A DNA stretch of 64,000 nt from Sphingomonadaceae bacterium (GCA_024236195.1 JACKKZ010000003.1:124001-188000); one strand, 5' to 3'. Counted from the stretch's first letter, positions 51,711 through 61,540 are shown. Notes: generated from the letters alone by a model not told the origin. Program-made: numbers and translations.

Positions 51711-52049
51711 GTGAAGAAGATTGAAGCCATCATCAAACCTTTCAAGCTTGATGACGTGAAGGAAGCGCTCCACGAAGTAGGTGTCTCCGGCATTACCGTT
51801 ACCGAAGCGAAGGGCTTTGGCCGCCAGAAGGGCCATACCGAACTCTATCGCGGCGCGGAATATGTGGTGGATTTCCTGCCCAAGGTGAAACTCGAAGTCG
51901 TCGTGGAAGACGGCATTGCCGAGCGTGTGGTGGAAGCCATCGCCGCTGCGTCGCAAACCGGCCGGATCGGCGATGGCAAGATTTTTGTCTCCACCATCGA
52001 CAGCGCCCTGCGCATCCGCACTGGCGAGCGTGACGAAGACGCCGTCTGA
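51711..52049 (+). CDS. glnB: Nitrogen regulatory protein P-II
   Basis: The signal-transducing PII protein. The GTG at 51711 gives exactly 112 residues, the classic PII length, starting MKKIEAIIKPF. The T-loop GFGRQKGHTELYRGAEYVVDFLPK carries the uridylylation residue Tyr51. The C-terminal GRIGDGKIFVSTIDSALRIRTGE is complete. PII senses 2-oxoglutarate and ATP/ADP and controls GlnA adenylylation and NtrB. It is 98 bp upstream of glnA, in the usual alphaproteobacterial arrangement. Confidence 0.97.
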   Translation: MKKIEAIIKPFKLDDVKEALHEVGVSGITVTEAKGFGRQKGHTELYRGAEYVVDFLPKVKLEVVVEDGIAERVVEAIAAASQTGRIGDGKIFVSTIDSALRIRTGERDEDAV

Positions 52050-52147
52050 ACCCGTTTCTACCACCCGCTGCTGGGGCAGGCGGGAGGGTCCATTATCAAC
52101 CAAGCCCTGAAATCCCCCGCAGGATGGGGCCGACAAGAGGAAAGACC

Positions 52148-53557
52148 ATGACGACAGCAAAAGACATCGTCAAAAAGATCAAGGACGAAGGCATCGAGTG
52201 GGTTGACCTTCGCTTTACCGACCCCAAGGGCAAGTGGCAGCACCTGCAGATGCACGCCGGTGTCATGGACGAAGATGCGCTGGAAGACGGCCTGATGTTC
52301 GACGGTTCGTCGATCGAAGGCTGGAAGGCGATCAATGAATCCGACATGATCCTGAAGCCGGACCTTGACGCCGTGTTCCCCGATCCGTTCTCGGCTACGC
52401 CGATGATTGCGATCTGCTGCGATATCGTCGAACCGTCCGACGGCCAGCTCTATTCGCGTGACCCGCGCTCGACGGCGAAGCGTGCGGAAGCTTACCTCAA
52501 GAGCACCGGCCTGGGTGACACCGTCTATGTCGGCCCGGAACCCGAATTCTTCATGTTTGACGATGTCCGTTTCGAAGACGGCTATTCCGGTTCGGGCTAT
52601 GCCATCGACGATATCGAGCTGCCGACCAACACCGGCAAGGAATATGAAGGCGGCAATATGGGCCACCGCCCGCGCGCCAAGGGTGGCTATTTCCCGGTCG
52701 CCCCGGTCGATAGCTGCATGGACATCCGGGCCGAGATGGTTTCCACCTGCCTCGAAATGGGCCTGCCGATGGACAAGCACCATCACGAAGTGGCCGCTGC
52801 GCAGCACGAACTGGGCATGACCTTTGGCGAGCTGGTGACCACGGCTGACCGCATCCAGGTTTATAAATATGTCGTGCAGCAGGTTGCCCATGCCTATGGC
52901 AAGACCGCAACCTTCATGCCGAAGCCGATCAAGGCCGATAACGGTTCGGGCATGCACACCCACATGTCGATCTGGAAAGATGGCAAGAACACTTTCGCAG
53001 GCAATGGCTATGCCGGCCTGTCGGACACCTGCCTCTATTACATCGGCGGCGTGATCAAGCATGCCAAGGCGATCAACGCTTTCTCCAACCCGACCACCAA
53101 CAGCTACAAGCGCCTGGTACCGGGCTTTGAAGCGCCCGTGCTGCTCGCTTATTCGGCACGTAACCGTTCTGCCTCCTGCCGTATTCCGTACGGTGCAGGC
53201 GACAAGGCGAAGCGCGTCGAATTCCGCTTCCCCGATCCGCTGGCCAATCCGTATCTGTCTGCAGCAGCTTTGCTGATGGCCGGGATCGACGGGATCCAGA
53301 ACAAGATCCACCCGGGTGAAGCCATGGACAAGAACCTCTACGACCTGCCGCCGGCAGAGCTCGCAGAAGTCCCGACCGTGTGCGGCAGCCTGCGTGAAGC
53401 TCTGGAAGCTCTCGAAGCTGACCACGAATTCCTGCTCAAGGGCGACGTCTTCTCCAAGGACCAGATCGACGCCTATGCTGAACTGAAGTGGGAAGAAGTG
53501 AGCCGCTGGGAAACCACCCCCAGCCCGGTCGAATACGACATGTACTACAGCTCCTGA
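52148..53557 (+). CDS. glnA: Glutamine synthetase type I
   Basis: Assimilates ammonium to glutamine. 469 residues from the ATG at 52148 with GAGGAAAG ahead. Conserved loops include FDGSSIEGWKAINESDM, GPEPEFFMFDD, NGSGMHTHMSIWKDGKN and the late NRSASCRIPY. The adenylylation site Tyr398 is in NLYDLPP, so it is the GSI-beta type regulated by GlnE. Followed by a strong terminator. Shares the glnB promoter region. Confidence 0.98.
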   Translation: MTTAKDIVKKIKDEGIEWVDLRFTDPKGKWQHLQMHAGVMDEDALEDGLMFDGSSIEGWKAINESDMILKPDLDAVFPDPFSATPMIAICCDIVEPSDGQLYSRDPRSTAKRAEAYLKSTGLGDTVYVGPEPEFFMFDDVRFEDGYSGSGYAIDDIELPTNTGKEYEGGNMGHRPRAKGGYFPVAPVDSCMDIRAEMVSTCLEMGLPMDKHHHEVAAAQHELGMTFGELVTTADRIQVYKYVVQQVAHAYGKTATFMPKPIKADNGSGMHTHMSIWKDGKNTFAGNGYAGLSDTCLYYIGGVIKHAKAINAFSNPTTNSYKRLVPGFEAPVLLAYSARNRSASCRIPYGAGDKAKRVEFRFPDPLANPYLSAAALLMAGIDGIQNKIHPGEAMDKNLYDLPPAELAEVPTVCGSLREALEALEADHEFLLKGDVFSKDQIDAYAELKWEEVSRWETTPSPVEYDMYYSS

Positions 53558-53581
53558 TCTCTCAGGAATTCTGGACAGGGA

Positions 53582-53617
53582 AGCCCCGGCGGACACAATC
53601 CGCCGGGGCTTTTTCTT
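53582..53617 (+). terminator. Intrinsic terminator of glnA
   Basis: A perfect 12-bp stem (AGCCCCGGCGGA / TCCGCCGGGGCT) with loop CACAA is followed by TTTTCTT. It lies 24 bp after the glnA stop codon. Confidence 0.93.
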
Positions 53618-53714
53618 GGTCTTAGTCCGTCAGGTCATGACCATCCGGAATTCAATGACTTCCGGCTCGACAAGCAAGCCCAGCATCGTTAGACATGGCG
53701 TCAATCACCGAGAG

Positions 53715-53746
53715 ACCCCGGCGGGAGCAATCCTGTCGGGGTTTTT
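53715..53746 (+). terminator. Second, look-alike terminator with GCAA loop
   Basis: A 12-bp stem (ACCCCGGCGGGA / TCCTGTCGGGGT, two G-T pairs) with a GCAA tetraloop is followed by TTTTT. It is oriented like the glnA terminator and shares the CCCCGGCGG core, but no gene lies between them (53618-53714). It is either a backup terminator or the end of a small RNA or leader upstream of the lysozyme gene. Confidence 0.8.
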
Positions 53747-53837
53747 CGCATTCCAGCACTGCAAGAAAGGATTTTCCTACACGCCGTGATTTTGCCAGTT
53801 GGTCCAGCCCCGCACAACAAGAGTCGAGGCTCCCGAC

Positions 53838-54383
53838 ATGACCACACATCCGCTGTTTTCGTCTCTGCAGGCGTTGGTTTCGCGCCTTGCCACCTCCTCA
53901 CCAGCCGCCACCCAGTCCCGCGCCTCTGGCCGGATTGGCCCGGCAGGCATCGCTCTCATCAAGCAATTCGAAGGCTGTGCGCGCTTGCGGATGGATGGGC
54001 TGATAGAGGCTTATCCCGATCCCGGCACCGGCGGTGCGCCCTGGACTATTGGCTGGGGCTCAACCGGCAATGGCATCGGCCCCGGCACGATCTGGACACA
54101 GCAAGACTGCGACACACGGCTGGAGCGCGACCTTACCCATTACTCTGCCGATGTCGCTCGCGCACTGGGCAATGCGCCGACCAGCCAGAACCAGTTCGAT
54201 GCCATGGTCAGCTTTCACTACAACACTGGCGCGATCCACCGTGCGACGCTGACTCGCAAGCATATCGCCGGTGATTTCGAAGGCGCGGCGCGGGAATTTG
54301 CCCGCTGGAACAGGGCTGGCGGGCGGGTGCTCAAAGGCCTGGTGCGGCGGCGCAAGGAAGAAGTGCGGCTTTATCGCAGCTAG
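53838..54383 (+). CDS. GH24-family lysozyme (phage-type endolysin)
   Basis: 181 residues from the ATG at 53838. A 40-residue Ser/Ala-rich N-terminal extension is followed by the muramidase domain: LIKQFEGCARLRMDG with the catalytic Glu, AYPDPGTGGAPWTIGWGST with the Asp/Thr pair, then SQNQFDAMVSFHYNTGAI and RWNRAGGRVLKGLVRRRKEE near the end. No clear signal peptide or holin is visible. No other phage gene is near, so it is probably a domesticated endolysin used in wall metabolism or left from a phage. Its stop overlaps that of convergent tamB (shared CTAG). Confidence 0.9.
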   Translation: MTTHPLFSSLQALVSRLATSSPAATQSRASGRIGPAGIALIKQFEGCARLRMDGLIEAYPDPGTGGAPWTIGWGSTGNGIGPGTIWTQQDCDTRLERDLTHYSADVARALGNAPTSQNQFDAMVSFHYNTGAIHRATLTRKHIAGDFEGAAREFARWNRAGGRVLKGLVRRRKEEVRLYRS

Positions 54384-57300
54384 TAGTCCTTGCTCGCCTC
54401 AAGCACGACGCTTTCCCGGCCCACTGTCGAGACACTGCTGAGCAGGGAAAGCCAACTGGTGATCCGGAACTCCAGCTCGGTCGCGCTATAGCCGCGCCCG
54501 TCCGTTATCAGCTCGGCATAGAAACGCCGTCCGATATTCTTGCCCAGCGCCACGCCCGTGCCGCGGCCCAGTGCCGGGTCAGCGCCGACAATCCGCAACC
54601 GGTCCAGCCCGATAGCGCTGCGCAGTTTGTTGATCGGGTCCAGCCCCCCGCCCCCGCGCAGGCTGGCCAGCGCCGTGCCCAATTGCAGCGCATCGGTGGC
54701 GGAAAGTTCGGTGATGGAGCCGCCAAACAACAGCCGGGCGAGGATTTCCTCCTCTGGCAGCGCGGGGGTTGAGCCAAAGGTAATTTCCGGCTGCAATGCA
54801 CTACCCTGCACGGTCACATTGACCTCCAGCCCGTCGCGCTTGGTTTCGGCGAGGATATCGAGCTGCGGGTCAATCGGGCCATTCTGGTCGAACACTATGC
54901 GCCCACGGGAAAGATCAAAGCGCGTGCCGGCGAAAGTATAATCTCCGCGTACCACTTCTGCTTCACCGCCAATGCGCGGGTCGCTGGTGGTGCCACGCAG
55001 CCGGATATCCGCCTTCCACTCGCTGTCGAGACCCATGCCATCGACATCAACCCTGCTGGGTGCCCGCGCATCAATAAGATAACGCCACGCCGCGCCGCGT
55101 TGGCTCGGTGGCGCGATATCCGCCGGTGCATTGATTTCGCGCGTCTTGATATCAGGCAGTTGCGCCGCTTCTGCCGCAGTGCCGAGTTTCCAGCTGGCGC
55201 GCTTGATGTCCAGCCGCCCCGCAATCGTACCGCCAGACCCGTCCGACACGATCCGCAGCGGGCCGGTAACCGTCGCCTTCAGCCCGGCAGCATCGAGCAA
55301 TGCGGCGTTGCTGGTCGCAATCTTGAGGTCGAGCGAGGGGCCACGCGTCGGGCCCATCCCAGCCAGGTCAACAAAGCCGCTGCCGCTGACAGTGCCGCCA
55401 TTTCGGGCCGTACCAGCAAAGCGCGTTAGCCGCAGCCGTGACCCGGCAAAGGTCCCCCGCGCGCTGACATCGCGGATATCCGTGCCCGACAGGCCGCTAC
55501 GCACCCGTAGGTCGTCACTGGCCACAGAACCCCGCACTTGCGGGTTGGCCAGCGATCCAGTGATATTCGCAGCTGCTGAAAGCGTACCTGTCAGGTCGAA
55601 CGCCTCAACCGCAGCCAGTCGCCACAGCGCGTCAGCGGGGCCTTTGTAGCGCAGCTGACCAAACAGGTCGCCTGCCTCCAGCCGCTGATAAAGCGAGCCA
55701 AGGCGCGGCAGGTCCGTTATGCGCGCCTGCACCCGGCCGCGCTGGGCGCCATCCTCGGCAATCACGGCGCGGGTCTCCAGCCGGTCCTCGCGCAACTGCG
55801 CAACCAGTGCGAGATCGACAGGGCGCGACGTCAGCACAAGGCCGGAACGGGTCAGCCCGTCGACCTTCACCCGTGCATTGCCGGTCAGCGGACGATCCGC
55901 ACGGCGCGCAAAATCGACCTCGCCAGAGATCGTACCGCCCAAACCAACGTCGGAAACCGCAAGGTCGAGCAGTGACAGCGGCATCTTTGCCAATTGAAAC
56001 TGCATTTCACTCGTGCCGTCACCAAAGTTGCCCTGCGCCAACGCCACACCCTTGCCGTAGGAAAGCTGCGTGCGCTGAAGCGTCCAGCCGCCCTCTGCCT
56101 GCCGGGCCAGGATCGCCCGGCGCGGCATGGCAATGGCCTTACCCGCAAAGTCTCCTCGCGCGATGACAGCGATCCGTTCCGGCGCGATCCCGGCATCGGC
56201 TTGCAGGCTGAACCGACTGCCGCGTCGACCGGCAAGCGAAAGCGTCGCCTTGCCGCTGCCGTCGGTCAAATCCGCGCTGCCAGCCATCCGGCCAAGGAAC
56301 AGGCGACCATAGCCCAGCCCTTCAACCAGCGCATTGCCATTGATCGTACTGCTACCATCGCGCAGCAACGCCTGCCCTTCGATATTGGCGCGCGCGATAG
56401 AAAGCGGTGTTGCCCCGCCAAAGCGGGCGTTGCGCGCCTTGAGTGCAAAATCTATTGCCTGTGCATCGGCGCGAGGATCAAACAGGATCGTGCCATCCAG
56501 CCCACCGCCGGAGAGCGCCAGCGTCCCGTCGATGCCGCGCTCCGCAAGGGTCAAAGTCCCGGTGACATCCGTCTCCCAGACTTCAAATCTCTGGACGGCA
56601 AGCTGTGCCGGGCCGCCGGACGGCATCAGCAGACCCAGCCTGCCATCAAACGACCCTAGCAGCGACTGGCCCTGTGTCTCAATGGCAAAGCCATCCTCAC
56701 GCGGTGCGATGGCCACGCGGACATCCTTCAACCCGGCGGCGGGATAGGGATCAGCGAAGACCAGCACAGCCTCCGGTCGGCGCTCTGCCAGAGCAGCCTC
56801 GACTGAGAAGCTGCCATAGTCGACATGCTTGCCCGTCCCGGCAATGGCCGTGCGCCCTTCCGCGACAGTTCCGTCGAACAGCAGGCTCAGCTTGCTGCCT
56901 GCCAGCACGACCTTGTCCAGCCGTAGCGCCTGAACTCCGCCGACTTCCATGCCACCGCGAAAGACCAGCGCTTCCCCCGCGACATTGGCAAGGGTCGCAT
57001 TGCTGACCCGCGGCACACGCGCATCAAAGCGCGCCTTAAGGTTCCACGGGGCATTGCCAAAGCCGAGCACAATATCGCCCTGCCCCTCCACTAAGCCGAC
57101 ATCGGGCACGGCGAAGCTGCTGATCCTGACTGGCCCCGCCAGGGCGTATCCGCCGCGTCCCGTATCGCCAACCAAGGCAAGGCGCGCGCTCGCATCAGGC
57201 AGGCTGATTGCCAATTCTTCAGAGGACAGGCGCGAGCCTTCATAGGTTATCGTACCGGTTACGGTGCCGCCGACAAGGCGGGGATCAATGCTGGCCTGAC

Positions 57301-58570
57301 CCGTAACGACCCGCTCAACGCCAAGGTTGACCGGCAAGGTCCAGCGCGCGCCGTCAAAACGGGCCACCCCTTGCTGTGCAAGCCGCTCTGCATTCACAGC
57401 GCCTGCCTCCAACCGGTCGGCAACCAGCACATGCTCGATGGAGAGATTGCGGAAGGGGCCATCCAGCGTGGCTGCCAGTTTTGCGCCCTGCAACGTCATG
57501 GCGTCACCAAACAGCGCCGGATCGGCCAATCGCGCCAGCACACGAAATTCCTCGAAGCGATTATCGCCAAGGTCAATCGCGCCGAAACCTTCGCCCTCTA
57601 TCCCGCCGCCTCGCACCGCCATCTGGCCCGCAATCGTGCTGTCTTCCAGCGTCACAAATGTCGCCAACGAAACAGCTTGCCCCAGCGCGCGCGCGGAAAA
57701 CCCGCTGAGTGGCGGCGCGGGGTAGAGCTGGCCGACTGCCCCATAGCGTCCGGCACGATTGCTCAGCTTCATCGCAGCAAAATTGCGTTCATCCCGGCGG
57801 ACCAGCAGTGTCCCGGCCCAGTCCTGCCACGTCCCGTCGCCTTGCGCGCGAGCCGTATAGCCTGCCCTGGTGCCAACCAGCCCGCCAATCACCCCACCTT
57901 GTGGCGCCCGCACATCGAGGTCGAAATCGAACAGATCACCGTCCGGTTCGGCATCCAGGAGCAGTGCCAGGCGGTCGTCACGGCCAAGCTTGCCATTGGC
58001 TTCCAGCTTTAGCCGGCCACTGCGAATGTCGGCGCTGGCCTGCATATCCACCCGCTGCGCCCCTGGCGTGGCGACCCCTTCGGCAATAGTGAGATTATCA
58101 ATCTCCAGCAGGTCCACGCGAATATCGAAATCGGGCAAGATCGGCGCATCGGGATCACCCGGCAGCAATTCAGGCAGGCGGTGCAGCGTCCCGCGATGCA
58201 GCGCCAGTTCGCGTACATCCAGCCCGCTGGTGAACCAGCTCATCGGTCGCCAGTTCAAATCGACCTCGGGCACAGTCAGAAAAGTGCCTTTGGGATCAAG
58301 GACCTTCACATCATGCAGCACCGCCTTGCCGAACAAGTCGCCATCAATCCGCCCAACCTTGAACCGCAACCCTGAAGCCGGAGCGACCTCGGCAATCTGA
58401 TCCGCCACGATCCGCTTGCCGATGGGCGAATTGAGCAACAGGGATGCGCCGACAATCGCCACAACACCCAGCAGCAGGCAATAGCCCAGCCAGCGCCACC
58501 AGCGATGCTTGCGCTTCTGCTCTGGCGTGGTGTCGTCCAGCTCGACGGTGATGCCGGTCTGCTCGCTCAT
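54380..58570 (-). CDS. tamB: Translocation and assembly module protein TamB
   Basis: A 1396-residue AsmA-like protein anchored in the inner membrane by one N-terminal helix (about 28-48), with a periplasm-spanning beta-rich repeat body. The C-terminal DUF490/TamB domain is present (about 1100-1396, with FDLSRGRIVFDQNGPIDPQLDI and the terminal VGRESVVLEASKDY). It works with TamA in outer-membrane protein insertion or lipid transport. The ATG overlaps the tamA stop by one base (TGATG). Family length is 1200-1500 residues. Confidence 0.95.
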   Translation of the reverse strand: MSEQTGITVELDDTTPEQKRKHRWWRWLGYCLLLGVVAIVGASLLLNSPIGKRIVADQIAEVAPASGLRFKVGRIDGDLFGKAVLHDVKVLDPKGTFLTVPEVDLNWRPMSWFTSGLDVRELALHRGTLHRLPELLPGDPDAPILPDFDIRVDLLEIDNLTIAEGVATPGAQRVDMQASADIRSGRLKLEANGKLGRDDRLALLLDAEPDGDLFDFDLDVRAPQGGVIGGLVGTRAGYTARAQGDGTWQDWAGTLLVRRDERNFAAMKLSNRAGRYGAVGQLYPAPPLSGFSARALGQAVSLATFVTLEDSTIAGQMAVRGGGIEGEGFGAIDLGDNRFEEFRVLARLADPALFGDAMTLQGAKLAATLDGPFRNLSIEHVLVADRLEAGAVNAERLAQQGVARFDGARWTLPVNLGVERVVTGQASIDPRLVGGTVTGTITYEGSRLSSEELAISLPDASARLALVGDTGRGGYALAGPVRISSFAVPDVGLVEGQGDIVLGFGNAPWNLKARFDARVPRVSNATLANVAGEALVFRGGMEVGGVQALRLDKVVLAGSKLSLLFDGTVAEGRTAIAGTGKHVDYGSFSVEAALAERRPEAVLVFADPYPAAGLKDVRVAIAPREDGFAIETQGQSLLGSFDGRLGLLMPSGGPAQLAVQRFEVWETDVTGTLTLAERGIDGTLALSGGGLDGTILFDPRADAQAIDFALKARNARFGGATPLSIARANIEGQALLRDGSSTINGNALVEGLGYGRLFLGRMAGSADLTDGSGKATLSLAGRRGSRFSLQADAGIAPERIAVIARGDFAGKAIAMPRRAILARQAEGGWTLQRTQLSYGKGVALAQGNFGDGTSEMQFQLAKMPLSLLDLAVSDVGLGGTISGEVDFARRADRPLTGNARVKVDGLTRSGLVLTSRPVDLALVAQLREDRLETRAVIAEDGAQRGRVQARITDLPRLGSLYQRLEAGDLFGQLRYKGPADALWRLAAVEAFDLTGTLSAAANITGSLANPQVRGSVASDDLRVRSGLSGTDIRDVSARGTFAGSRLRLTRFAGTARNGGTVSGSGFVDLAGMGPTRGPSLDLKIATSNAALLDAAGLKATVTGPLRIVSDGSGGTIAGRLDIKRASWKLGTAAEAAQLPDIKTREINAPADIAPPSQRGAAWRYLIDARAPSRVDVDGMGLDSEWKADIRLRGTTSDPRIGGEAEVVRGDYTFAGTRFDLSRGRIVFDQNGPIDPQLDILAETKRDGLEVNVTVQGSALQPEITFGSTPALPEEEILARLLFGGSITELSATDALQLGTALASLRGGGGLDPINKLRSAIGLDRLRIVGADPALGRGTGVALGKNIGRRFYAELITDGRGYSATELEFRITSWLSLLSSVSTVGRESVVLEASKDY

Positions 58571-60732
58571 CAGAAGGCCTGCCCCAGCGAGACATAGACG
58601 GCAAAGCGGCTGTCAAACATCGGGTTGCGGTTCAGCGGCACACCCAGATCGACGCGGATCGGGCCGAAGCCGGTGAGGTAACGGACTCCGATACCGGCGC
58701 CATATTGAACGAAGCGGAAATCAGGTACGGTCTTGATAGACACAGTGCCCATGTCAAAGAACGGCACGATCTGCAGTGAATCCTCGAACAGGCCGGTATC
58801 AATCCGCGCTTCGGCAGACAGCTCAACCAGCGAGCGACCGCCGGTTGGTTCGCCAAAATCATTGCGCGGGCCAACCGCCTGGTAGCCATAGCCACGCACC
58901 GAGCTGCCGCCCCCTGCATAGAGCCGCCGCGATGGCGCGACTTCGAAGGTTTGCGCTCCCTGGATCGAGGCAAAGCGCGTACGACCGGCGAGCACGACAT
59001 TGTCATTCACGCGCTGATAGAAGGACGCATCCAGCTGGTTGCGCAAATAGATCGTCTGCGTTCCCTGCGTCTGCGACAGTTCAGGTGCAATATAGCCTGT
59101 TACCCGGAAGCCTTTGGTCGGATTGAGCAAGGAGTCGCTGGTATCAATCGTGGCACGGCCAAAGACCGAGCCGATCAAATAGGTCTGCCGCGGGCGCGGG
59201 ATGCCGCCGATCACCCGGTTGCGCTCATCCGTGTACAGCGCCTCTGCGCCGAAGCCCCAGCTAAAGGGCTTCTGGAACAACATGTTGGAGGTCCGCTCAT
59301 AACTGCCGGTCACCGCGACCGTGCGCGCTTCAACGCTCGCGGTGGTGACATTGGTTGCGTAGGTATCAACCGTCAGGATCCGGTCACGCCCGCCGAAATT
59401 GTTCTTGCGGAACGTCACCCCGCCCAATTGCTCCTGCGTGCCGAAAATCCCGCGTACCCGCAGTGAACCTTCTGGAGGGAAGATATTACGATGTTCCCAG
59501 CTGGCCTGCACCCGCACGCCCTCTTCCGAGCCATAGCCGATGGCCCCGGCAATGGTCCGCAGCGGTGCCTTGGTCATGGCGATATCAAGTTGCACTTCAC
59601 CTGGTTGCTCACCATTGGGCGGTGTGACTTCACGTGGGATCACCGTGACGGTGGACACCAACCCAGTCGCCACAACAGCGCGGCGCAAATCGTAGACCAC
59701 GCTGCGTTTGTAGATGTCACCCGGATCAAACCGGGCAATATCCTGCAAATGGCGGCTCGAGAGGAATTCAGGCTGGCCACTGGTGACCCCCGCCATCACA
59801 TATTTGCCACCCGGCGTGACCGGCAGGGTCAAGTCCCCTTCCGCGCGCTCATGATCGACCAGCAAATCAGCTTCACCAATGGCCGCGAAGGGATAGCCGC
59901 TTTCGCCCAGCGCCAAATCCAATGCAGCCTGCTGTTCGACAATCGCATCGCTGGACAACGGATCGCCGCTGCTAATGCCGAATGCACTGCGCAGCGCAAC
60001 CGCATCGGGGGCACTCGCCAACTGGCCCAGATCAATCACGCCAAAGCGGTAGCGGGTACCCGGAACGACATCGAACCGGACCCCTGCTTCGCCCTGCCCT
60101 GCTTCGCTGCCACCAATAGTGCGGATCACCTGCGCATCGTAATAGCCATATATCCGCAGCAACTGGTTCAGCAGCACCTCGTCCTGCCGCGCGCGCGCCG
60201 CCAGCTGGGCGATATTGTCATCATCCCCGCCGAGCTCGCGAATGGTCGAAAGGCTGCGGAAGCGCGCAACAAATTCCGCTTGCTCGGGGAAATTGGCGGC
60301 GCCGCCGGGAAAGGCCAGCGTCAGCTCGCCGCCCAGCGCTACCAGCTCGGCATCAGGCAGGATGGCAGAGGGAATATCTTCCGCTACCGCCAGTTCCACA
60401 CCGGCTTCTGGCTCGAGTGCGTCCACCGGCGGCAATTCCAGACTGTCAGGCCATTCGACTGCCAACGCGGGAAGTGGCTCTAGCGGGGATTCCGGTTGGA
60501 GCGACTGCTCCACTATCGTTTGCCCATCCGTTTCGACAGGCTGGTCTGCCGCCCATGTTTCCGCATCATCCAGTGCAGAATCCGGGATCAGCGCTTCCAG
60601 GTCGGCCTCGCTCTCCCGCGGTTGGGCATAGGCAGGCAGCGGCTTTGCCAGCAGCGCCAGCGCAGCAGCCAATGCTGCTAATGATCGGGAGGGGTTAATC
60701 CTGGACGACGCGATACTGGCTGCGGTCGCCAT
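58570..60732 (-). CDS. tamA: Outer-membrane assembly protein TamA (BamA family)
   Basis: The start chosen is the ATG at 60732 (MATAASIASSRINPSRS), giving 720 residues and a signal peptide ending PLPAYA. A Glu/Asp/Pro-rich linker of about 100 residues leads to POTRA domains (about 160-380) and a 16-strand barrel (about 390-720). The C-terminus YVSLGQAF ends in Phe, the barrel assembly signal. The start lies 38 bp inside the bpt gene, an unusually long overlap; no later ATG preserves the signal peptide. Confidence 0.9.
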   Translation of the reverse strand: MATAASIASSRINPSRSLAALAAALALLAKPLPAYAQPRESEADLEALIPDSALDDAETWAADQPVETDGQTIVEQSLQPESPLEPLPALAVEWPDSLELPPVDALEPEAGVELAVAEDIPSAILPDAELVALGGELTLAFPGGAANFPEQAEFVARFRSLSTIRELGGDDDNIAQLAARARQDEVLLNQLLRIYGYYDAQVIRTIGGSEAGQGEAGVRFDVVPGTRYRFGVIDLGQLASAPDAVALRSAFGISSGDPLSSDAIVEQQAALDLALGESGYPFAAIGEADLLVDHERAEGDLTLPVTPGGKYVMAGVTSGQPEFLSSRHLQDIARFDPGDIYKRSVVYDLRRAVVATGLVSTVTVIPREVTPPNGEQPGEVQLDIAMTKAPLRTIAGAIGYGSEEGVRVQASWEHRNIFPPEGSLRVRGIFGTQEQLGGVTFRKNNFGGRDRILTVDTYATNVTTASVEARTVAVTGSYERTSNMLFQKPFSWGFGAEALYTDERNRVIGGIPRPRQTYLIGSVFGRATIDTSDSLLNPTKGFRVTGYIAPELSQTQGTQTIYLRNQLDASFYQRVNDNVVLAGRTRFASIQGAQTFEVAPSRRLYAGGGSSVRGYGYQAVGPRNDFGEPTGGRSLVELSAEARIDTGLFEDSLQIVPFFDMGTVSIKTVPDFRFVQYGAGIGVRYLTGFGPIRVDLGVPLNRNPMFDSRFAVYVSLGQAF

Positions 60733-61540
60733 CCTTGGAACTGGCGCCTTCGCTCCGCGCGGATTTGGCAGCAGAGACAGCATCGGCAATGAGCCGGTCC
60801 TGTTCTTCGCGCGAAATTTGCTGCCAACCATTGCGTGTAAGCCGTTCCAGGGGACGATAGCGGATCTTATATTGCATCCGCGCAGAGCCTTCGACCCAAT
60901 AGCCGAGATAGACATAGGGCAACCCTTCGGCAGCGGCCCGGCGGATGTGATCTAGGATGATGTAATTGCCCAGACCTGAACGTCCTTCAAGATCAGGATC
61001 ATAGAAGCTGTAGATCATCGACAGCCCGTCACCCTGGCGATCCGTAAGGCAGGCCCCGACCAGTCGGCCCGGATGGACACCATCAGAGGGTTCCCGATAT
61101 TCCGTTACAACCGTCGATACGGGCGTGTGTTCCACCATGTCGGCGAAATCGACTTCGTCCATGGTCGTCATCCCGCCGCCGGGATGGCGCTCACCAAGGT
61201 AACGCTGGAGCAATTCAAACTGCTCGCTGGTCGCCCATGGGCGGCACTCGGTGGTAACAAGTTCACCGTTGCGCTTGAGGTTGCGTTTCTGCGTGGTCGA
61301 GGCACGGAACTCGTCCGTCACCACACGCACGGAAATGCACGCCTGACAATCGGCGCAACTGGGGCGATAGGCGACCGTCTGGCTACGGCGGAACCCGATC
61401 CGACCCAGCGCTTCATTCAGCTGGTCAGCATGCGGGCCCTTTAGCTCGGTGAATACCTTGCGCTCGCTGCGCCCCGGCAAATAGGGGCACGGCGCAGGGC
61501 TGGTCACGAAAAAGCGGGGGAATCGGACTGGGGCCGTCAC
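60695..61540 (-). CDS. bpt: Aspartate/glutamate leucyltransferase (bacterial N-end rule)
   Basis: Bpt transfers Leu from Leu-tRNA to proteins with N-terminal Asp or Glu, marking them for ClpS/ClpAP. I chose the GTG at 61540 (MTAPVRFPRFF), preceded by AGGAAAG, giving 281 residues; longer in-frame starts exist up to 61609. Conserved motifs are CPYLPGRSERKVFTEL, YRPSCADCQACISVRV and YVYLGYWVEGSARMQYKIRY with the ATE C-terminal fold. It lies downstream of ilvA by 190 bp and overlaps tamA. Confidence 0.92.
   Translation of the reverse strand: MTAPVRFPRFFVTSPAPCPYLPGRSERKVFTELKGPHADQLNEALGRIGFRRSQTVAYRPSCADCQACISVRVVTDEFRASTTQKRNLKRNGELVTTECRPWATSEQFELLQRYLGERHPGGGMTTMDEVDFADMVEHTPVSTVVTEYREPSDGVHPGRLVGACLTDRQGDGLSMIYSFYDPDLEGRSGLGNYIILDHIRRAAAEGLPYVYLGYWVEGSARMQYKIRYRPLERLTRNGWQQISREEQDRLIADAVSAAKSARSEGASSKDGDRSQYRVVQD

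Noticed and set aside
53838..54383. Prophage region around the lysozyme
   Set aside because: Neighbours are glnA and tamB with no integrase, capsid, holin or attachment repeat.
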